A stretch of DNA of 11,130 bases from Alphaproteobacteria bacterium (GTDB lineage: Bacteria; Pseudomonadota; Alphaproteobacteria; CAAHEQ01; UBA3637): contig JAFZGR010000273.1 of the NCBI GenBank assembly GCA_017555325.1, positions 1-11,130 on the forward strand, read 5' to 3'. Position 1 is the first letter of the stretch. The number at the start of each line of letters is the position of its first letter. A model generated the notes under the pieces. The model was given only the letters and a program-made list of their open reading frames with translations. It did not search any database and was not told where the DNA came from. The translations under genes and the position numbers were made by a program. Below, piece by piece: positions 7,579-11,130 of the stretch.

Positions 7579-7607
7579 TTGACTTCATCGGAAAAAAAAG
7601 CTAAATT
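7579..7607 (+). promoter_or_regulatory. Predicted promoter of the lysS transcription unit
   Basis: TTGACT (7579-7584) and TAAATT (7602-7607) are separated by 17 nt. Transcription would begin near 7614, just past the in-frame GTG at 7610, which supports the ATG at 7643 as the true start. No second clear promoter was seen before the PTS genes, so this one may drive the whole unit to 10699. Confidence 0.5.
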
Positions 7608-7642
7608 ATGTGCGATGTATTACTCAACATAAGGATGTTAAA

Positions 7643-9121
7643 ATGACAGAAAATCAAAATACAGGACACGAACAACGTCAAGTACGGTTATCAAAGTTAA
7701 AAGCACTGGAAGCAAAAGGAATTAATGCTTATCCGCAAATTTACAGACCAACGGCAACAGCTACTTCTTTGGCTGAAAAATATGCGGAGTTGCAAAATGA
7801 TACACAAACTCAGGATGTTGTATCGGTTGCCGGGCGTGTTCGGGCAATTCGTAATTCTGGTATGTTTATTGATATTTACGATTCAACTGGAAAAATTCAA
7901 ATTTATACATCTAAAGAAAACAGTTCTGTCGAATTATTGGAAATGTTAGATTATTTGGATGTGGGCGATATTATCGGTGTTGAAGGATATGTCAAACGGA
8001 CAAAACGGGGAGAGCTTTCCGTCAGTTCATTAAAAATGACAATGTTGTCAAAAGCATTATTACCATTGCCGGAAAAATATCATGGATTGACAGATACGGA
8101 TACAAAGTATCGTCAACGGTATTTGGATATGATTATGAATCCTGAAACAACGACAACACTTGTTAAACGTTCTCAAATTATTACGGCAATCAGGACATTG
8201 CTGTTAAATGAAGGATTGTTGGAGGTTGAAACTCCGTTATTACATGTGATTAAAGGTGGGGCAACGGCAAAACCATTTATTACACACCACAATGCATTAG
8301 ATATGGATTTGTTTTTACGGGTTGCTCCGGAATTATATTTAAAACGGTTAATTGTTGGTGGTATGCATGGCGTGTTTGAAATTGGGCGAAATTTTAGAAA
8401 TGAGGGGATTGATACTCGGCATAATCCGGAATTTACAATGATGGAAATTTATCGTCAATATAATGACTATACAGATATGATGACCTTGTTTGAAAAAATT
8501 GTTGAAACGGCGGCTATGGCTGTTAACGGTACAACAACTGTAGAAATTGATGGTAAAACAATTGATTTAAAAGGGCCGTATCCTCGCAAAACAATGGCTG
8601 AATTAGTTTTAGAACACACTGGTGTTGATTTTATGGCTATTGAAACAGACGAAGAAGCACGATCTGCTTGTGAAAAATTGGGTGTTTCCGTTGATGAAAG
8701 AATGGATTGGGGACATTGCTTATCAACTGTGTTTGAAGAAAAATGTGAACATCATTTGGTACAACCGACACATGTTATTGATCATCCGAAATCCATTTCA
8801 CCATTAACAAAAGAACATCGGGATAATCCGAGATTGGTTGAACGTTTTGAAACATTTATCAATACTTGGGAAATGTGTAATGCTTATTCCGAATTAACAA
8901 ATCCGATTGATCAACGGGAGCGCTTTGAAGAGCAAGTAAAAGAACGTGAAGCAGGTGATGATGAAGCTGATATGATGGATGAAGATTTTGTGACAGCTTT
9001 GGAACATGGTATGCCACCAACGGGAGGTTTAGGTGTTGGTATTGACCGATTAATTATGATTTTAACTTCTAATTTATCTATTCGGGATATTATTGCATTT
9101 CCGACCATGCGAAAAAAATAA
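7643..9121 (+). CDS. lysS: Lysyl-tRNA synthetase, class II
   Basis: Charges tRNA-Lys with lysine in the cytoplasm; 492 residues, normal for bacterial class II LysRS. The N-terminal anticodon-binding OB-fold spans about 57-135 (VSVAGRVRAIR, FIDIYDSTGKIQIY). The class II catalytic domain follows: motif 1 region around LLLNEGLLEVETPLL (186-200), lysine pocket GGATAKPFITHHNALD (205-220), motif 2 FRNEGIDTRHNPEFT (251-265), and motif 3 GGLGVGIDRL (461-470). The C-terminus is RDIIAFPTMRKK. All key residues appear intact. The start is ATG 7643, with AAGGA at 7631-7635 (7 nt spacing); an in-frame GTG at 7610 has no SD and lies at or before the predicted transcription start. It leads a + strand array with a small membrane protein, tRNA-Arg and PTS genes. 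Many Alphaproteobacteria use the unrelated class I enzyme (LysK), so class II is worth noting here. Confidence 0.97.
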   Translation: MTENQNTGHEQRQVRLSKLKALEAKGINAYPQIYRPTATATSLAEKYAELQNDTQTQDVVSVAGRVRAIRNSGMFIDIYDSTGKIQIYTSKENSSVELLEMLDYLDVGDIIGVEGYVKRTKRGELSVSSLKMTMLSKALLPLPEKYHGLTDTDTKYRQRYLDMIMNPETTTTLVKRSQIITAIRTLLLNEGLLEVETPLLHVIKGGATAKPFITHHNALDMDLFLRVAPELYLKRLIVGGMHGVFEIGRNFRNEGIDTRHNPEFTMMEIYRQYNDYTDMMTLFEKIVETAAMAVNGTTTVEIDGKTIDLKGPYPRKTMAELVLEHTGVDFMAIETDEEARSACEKLGVSVDERMDWGHCLSTVFEEKCEHHLVQPTHVIDHPKSISPLTKEHRDNPRLVERFETFINTWEMCNAYSELTNPIDQRERFEEQVKEREAGDDEADMMDEDFVTALEHGMPPTGGLGVGIDRLIMILTSNLSIRDIIAFPTMRKK

Positions 9122-9180
9122 CTTGAAGTTCAAAAAAAAAGAAATATATTTTATTTGTGGAAAAAAAGGAGAAAAACACA

Positions 9181-9453
9181 ATGAAAAAAGAAGAAATCAG
9201 AACTTTTGCTCAAAAATTATTTGAATTAAAAGATCCTATTTTGGTGCCGATGTTAGCTCCAAAATTGGCTCGTTTTGCCCCGTTAATTTATATTATCGGT
9301 TTGGTTTTATTGGCTATTGGTATTTTGGGTGCTTTTGTCGCTATGTTCAGTAGCTTTTCCGGAGCTCTTTTAGGCTTGGTTTATATTTGCATTCAATTTG
9401 TTTTATTGCGGATGTTCTGCGAATTTTTATTATCAGCAGGCAATCAGCAATAA
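9181..9453 (+). CDS. Small two-helix membrane protein, DUF4282-like
   Basis: A 90-residue protein with a short charged N-terminus and two hydrophobic segments, about 32-56 and 61-82, so probably an inner-membrane hairpin. The layout MLAPKLARFAPLIYIIG (24-40), then a Gly-rich turn (SSFSGALLGL) and an LLRMFCEFLL ending, resembles DUF4282 proteins, which have a TPK..YxxG first helix and an R...E motif in the second. This is recalled by pattern, not by search. No biochemical function is known to me. The start is ATG 9181, with AGGAG at 9167-9171 (9 nt spacing). The in-frame GTG at 9157 has no SD and precedes this SD. It lies 59 nt after lysS and 11 nt before the tRNA, in the same direction, so it is probably cotranscribed. 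Confidence 0.75.
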   Translation: MKKEEIRTFAQKLFELKDPILVPMLAPKLARFAPLIYIIGLVLLAIGILGAFVAMFSSFSGALLGLVYICIQFVLLRMFCEFLLSAGNQQ

Positions 9454-9464
9454 AAAAGGGGAAT

Positions 9465-9541
9465 GTTCCCGTAGCTCAGTAGGATAGAGCGTAGGATTCC
9501 TAATCCTAAGGTCGTGGGTTCGATCCCCTCCGGGAACGCCA
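9465..9541 (+). tRNA. tRNA-Arg, anticodon CCT
   Basis: A complete 77 nt cloverleaf with encoded CCA. The acceptor stem GTTCCCG/CGGGAAC (9465-9471 with 9531-9537) is fully paired, with discriminator G at 9538. The D-stem is GCTC/GAGC (9474-9477, 9487-9490). The anticodon stem is TAGGA/TCCTA (9492-9496, 9504-9508) with loop TTCCTAA, so the anticodon CCT is at 9499-9501 and reads AGG. The T-arm is GTGGG, TTCGATC, CCCTC, with one T-T mismatch at positions 50-64. The identity as Arg follows directly from the anticodon. It lies within a run of protein genes with almost no spacer, so it is probably released from a common precursor by RNase P and 3' processing. Confidence 0.96.
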
Positions 9542-9562
9542 CTTTTAAAGTGACAGTGGATT

Positions 9563-10015
9563 ATGCAAAATATCGCAGCAACCTGTATTGAAAAAAATGG
9601 AATAGGTTTATTGATTGTTGGACCGTCCGGCATTGGTAAATCATCATTGGCTCTTAAATTAATAGATGAGGGCGCTTTTTTAATCAGTGATGACCGAACG
9701 CTAATTATTGACAATAGAGAACGATTAACGGCAACCGTTCCGGAAACAATACAACAACAAATAGAAGTGCGAGGTATAGGTGTTATTAGTGGTTTACCGT
9801 ACAAAAAAGAAACAATTGTGTCGGCTGTTATTCATTTAATTGATACGGAACCTGAACGAATGCCAAGTGAAGTATATACGAAAGTTTGTGGGCAGGAAAT
9901 TTTAACTTTTTCTTTTTATAACAAAGATTTTTCCTTGACAAATAAAGTAAATCTTGTTATAAGGCTTCTTAAAAAAGAAGTGTTTTTTGTAGCTGAACGG
10001 AGAAATAAATGTTAG
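9563..10015 (+). CDS. hprK: HPr kinase/phosphorylase, short alphaproteobacterial form
   Basis: Phosphorylates (and in the family also dephosphorylates) the regulatory serine of HPr; cytoplasmic. At 150 residues it consists of the C-terminal kinase domain only, the form typical of Alphaproteobacteria, without the N-terminal domain of the roughly 310-residue Firmicute enzyme. Walker A is GPSGIGKS (20-27), the catalytic Asp pair is in ISDDR (41-45), and the HprK signature is EVRGIG (68-73). The substrate is encoded two genes downstream. The ATG at 9563 lies 21 nt after the tRNA and has only a poor SD (GTGGA at 9556-9560, 2 nt away). It is kept because the N-terminal ATCIEKNGIGLLIVGPSG fits the family start and the next Met is at residue 100. 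The stop overlaps the EIIA start by 7 nt. The last 50 nt of the gene hold a weak CTTCTT/AAGAAG hairpin followed by T's. Confidence 0.9.
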   Translation: MQNIAATCIEKNGIGLLIVGPSGIGKSSLALKLIDEGAFLISDDRTLIIDNRERLTATVPETIQQQIEVRGIGVISGLPYKKETIVSAVIHLIDTEPERMPSEVYTKVCGQEILTFSFYNKDFSLTNKVNLVIRLLKKEVFFVAERRNKC

Positions 10016-10398
10016 GAATAGTACTTGTCGGACATAATGATTTACCTAAATCAATGATGACGGTTGTTAAACATGTTGTTGGTCATACAGATGGAATGGC
10101 ATATGTATGTATTGAATCAAATGATGATATGGAGGCAAAGCGTCATGAAATATTGGAAAAAACAATCTCCGTTGATACAGGAGATGGTGTTATTGTTGTG
10201 ACGGATATGTTTGGTGGGACTCCCTCTAATTTAGCAATTTCATTAATGGAAGAACGCAATATTGAAGTTATTTCCGGTATGAATGTGCCGATGTTGATTA
10301 AATTAGCAGAAGAACGTTCCGAAACGATGCAAACAGCAGTTAAACATGCACAGGATGCTGCTCGTAAATATATCAATATTGCTTCACATTTATTGTAA
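10009..10398 (+). CDS. PTS EIIA component, mannose family (EIIA-Man-like, regulatory)
   Basis: A 129-residue cytoplasmic phosphocarrier of the EIIA-Man/ManX fold. The N-terminal beta-strand MLGIVLVGH ends in His9, the expected phosphorylation site, and the family motif DMFGGTPSNLA lies at about 66-76. The later MNVPMLIKLAEE matches the family's GxNxPML stretch. The residues around His9 are GHND, where sugar-transporting EIIA-Man has THG. No EIIB, EIIC or EIID gene is beside it, so it probably acts as a phosphorylation-controlled regulator and not in sugar uptake, as is common in Alphaproteobacteria. GGAG at 9999-10002 lies 6 nt before the ATG. The start overlaps hprK by 7 nt, and the stop is 4 nt from the HPr start. 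Confidence 0.88.
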   Translation: MLGIVLVGHNDLPKSMMTVVKHVVGHTDGMAYVCIESNDDMEAKRHEILEKTISVDTGDGVIVVTDMFGGTPSNLAISLMEERNIEVISGMNVPMLIKLAEERSETMQTAVKHAQDAARKYINIASHLL

Positions 10399-10402
10399 TA
10401 TA

Positions 10403-10687
10403 ATGACTCAAACAATATCAAAAACAATTTTAATCCAAAATTTAAAAGGGTTGCATGCTCGTGCAACGGCCTCTTTTGTAAAAACAGCCTCATTGTTTCA
10501 AAGTGATATTGAAATTTATAAGGGTAGTCAGTCTGATTTAACGGTTTCCGGAAAATCAATTATGGGTATTTTGATGTTAGCGGTTCCGTTAGGTGAAGAA
10601 ATTACCATTCAGGCAACCGGTTCTGATGCTGAGCAAGCAATTCAGGCATTAACAGACTTAATTAATGCTCGGTTTAACGAAGAATAA
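10403..10687 (+). CDS. HPr-family phosphocarrier protein
   Basis: A 94-residue small phosphocarrier that passes phosphate from enzyme I to EIIA proteins. The active-site His18 lies in LKGLHARATASFV (14-26), and the HprK target is Ser52 in GKSIMGILMLAVPLG (50-64), equivalent to Ser46 of Gram-positive HPr. Both sites are present, which fits the HPr kinase gene two positions upstream. Length and the final helix (DAEQAIQALTDLINARF) are normal. The ATG at 10403 is 4 nt after the EIIA stop, and I see no SD in front of it, so translation probably depends on coupling to the EIIA gene. A longer in-frame start at 10346 would add 19 residues overlapping EIIA and is unlikely. Enzyme I, which often follows in Alphaproteobacteria, is not present. 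It could be called ptsH or npr; the sequence alone does not decide. Confidence 0.92.
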   Translation: MTQTISKTILIQNLKGLHARATASFVKTASLFQSDIEIYKGSQSDLTVSGKSIMGILMLAVPLGEEITIQATGSDAEQAIQALTDLINARFNEE

Positions 10688-10699
10688 ACGGTTTTTTTT
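10672..10699 (+). terminator. Weak intrinsic terminator at the end of the lysS-PTS array
   Basis: GTTTA (10672-10676) pairs with TAAAC (10685-10689) around an 8 nt loop, and eight T's follow at 10692-10699. The stem overlaps the last codons and stop of the HPr gene. The short AT-rich stem is weak, but the T-run and position fit a transcription end. No EI gene follows within the window. Confidence 0.5.
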
Positions 10700-10850
10700 A
10701 AGCGCAAGCATTGAATTAACTTCTTTGTGCAATAAATTGATTTTTATTTGTTTTTTTAATAAAATGCATATATTTTATTTCTTTGGATAGATTAAAGTAC
10801 ATCTGTTTGTCCTCTATAAAAAGAAAGATTAACGGAAGATATTTTTATTC
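10688..10850. other. Intergenic region between convergent HPr and lectin-like genes
   Basis: About 160 nt of AT-rich sequence. After the T-run it contains GCGCAA/TTGTGC, able to form a six-pair stem, and an all-AT inverted repeat AATAAAAT (10758-10765) with ATTTTATT (10772-10779) around a 6 nt loop. Either could help end transcripts from one side or the other. No gene is seen. Confidence 0.45.
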
Positions 10851-11130
10851 TTATTGACACACAGCAAGTCTGGTATGATTATTTCTTTTCATATCATATG
10901 TTAAATAATTTGTTCCGAGTTGAGGTGTGAGCATATGATTTTTATCACGAGGCGTACTTGTCCAAATAAATTGTTTTCCGATAAGTTGAGATAATTTAAC
11001 AGATAAATCTGTTGGTTCATTGTTTGATAAAAAGGCAGATATATCCAAGTGTTTTTTGTTGATTGTTTCACAAGCCCATTCTGCATTCCACCAATTTAAG
11101 GTTGTTGCAGATACATAATAGATTTTATTA
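10851..11130 (-). CDS. C-terminal part of a C-type-lectin-like domain protein (partial, runs off the window)
   Basis: The - strand frame is open from the window edge to the TAA at 10851-10853, giving 92 residues with no internal stop; the start lies beyond 11130. The readable part contains NWWNAEWAC, then GKQFIWTSTP, and ends TRLAVCQ. The spacing of WWxAxxxC, a WTS strand and a terminal hydrophobic-x-Cys is what C-type-lectin-like (or FGE/fimbrial-lectin-like) domains show at their C-terminal half, where the two cysteines would form a disulfide. Such domains occur in surface or secreted proteins of gut-associated Alphaproteobacteria. An internal TTG at 11048 has no SD and is not a believable start. 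A signal peptide or other domains, if present, are outside the window. Assignment is by pattern only. Confidence 0.55.
   Translation of the reverse strand, partial: NKIYYVSATTLNWWNAEWACETINKKHLDISAFLSNNEPTDLSVKLSQLIGKQFIWTSTPRDKNHMLTPQLGTNYLTYDMKRNNHTRLAVCQ

Noticed and set aside
9433..9804. A 123-codon frame on the - strand overlapping the tRNA and hprK
   Set aside because: Its PGGDRTHDLRIRNPTLYPTEL stretch is the well-known antisense translation of a tRNA gene; the rest is antisense to hprK.
9961..9988. Hairpin CTTCTT/AAGAAG with T-run near the end of hprK, as a terminator or attenuator
   Set aside because: It is inside coding sequence, has few GC pairs, and the next gene overlaps hprK, so termination here would make little sense.
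10854..10884. TTGACA with TATGAT on the + strand as a promoter
   Set aside because: The spacing is only 14 nt and it lies within the - strand coding region with no + strand gene following in the window.

Overview
The window is AT-rich, densely coded bacterial DNA, most likely from an alphaproteobacterium with a reduced-GC genome (possibly host- or gut-associated). Three things point there: a short HPr kinase lacking the N-terminal domain, followed directly by an EIIA-Man-type protein and HPr, which is the alphaproteobacterial regulatory PTS cluster; an XRE regulator of the alphaproteobacterial 'GSRIRLRR...QQIQKYEKG' type; and Gram-negative envelope genes (TolC, MacA). The lineage is inferred from family knowledge; no 16S or other marker is present.

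Region 1 (about 70-4789, + strand) is an export operon with one recognisable sigma70-like promoter. It encodes a TolC-like outer-membrane channel, a MacA-like periplasmic adaptor, an ABC ATPase and an FtsX/MacB-type permease. ATPase and permease overlap by ATGA. Together they make a complete MacAB-TolC-like tripartite exporter in which the MacB part is split into two polypeptides. An SDR oxidoreductase with a hydrophobic C-terminal tail follows 89 nt later (4879-5649) and ends at a strong stem-loop (5697-5757).

Region 2 (5939-7493, - strand) holds an XRE-family regulator and a TrmA/RlmD-family RNA uracil-5-methyltransferase that lacks a TRAM domain. The two are separated by a terminator and the regulator's own promoter. 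The methyltransferase gene and lysS are divergent, and their predicted -35 boxes lie 9 bp apart.

Region 3 (7579-10699, + strand) is a tight array: class II lysyl-tRNA synthetase, a 90-residue two-helix membrane protein, tRNA-Arg(CCT), HPr kinase, EIIA-Man-like protein and HPr. The tRNA lies 11 nt after one CDS and 21 nt before the next, so it is probably excised from a common transcript. Neither enzyme I nor rapZ lies in the window, so the phosphate donor for HPr must be encoded elsewhere. A weak terminator follows HPr.

Region 4 (10851-11130, - strand) is the 3' end of a gene running off the window. Its Trp/Cys pattern resembles C-type-lectin-like surface or secreted domains.

No mobile element, CRISPR array, rRNA or phage gene was seen. 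I found no clearly new defence or biosynthetic system. The most interesting points are the tRNA embedded in the lysS-PTS array, the class II LysRS in an alphaproteobacterial context, and the lectin-like partial gene.
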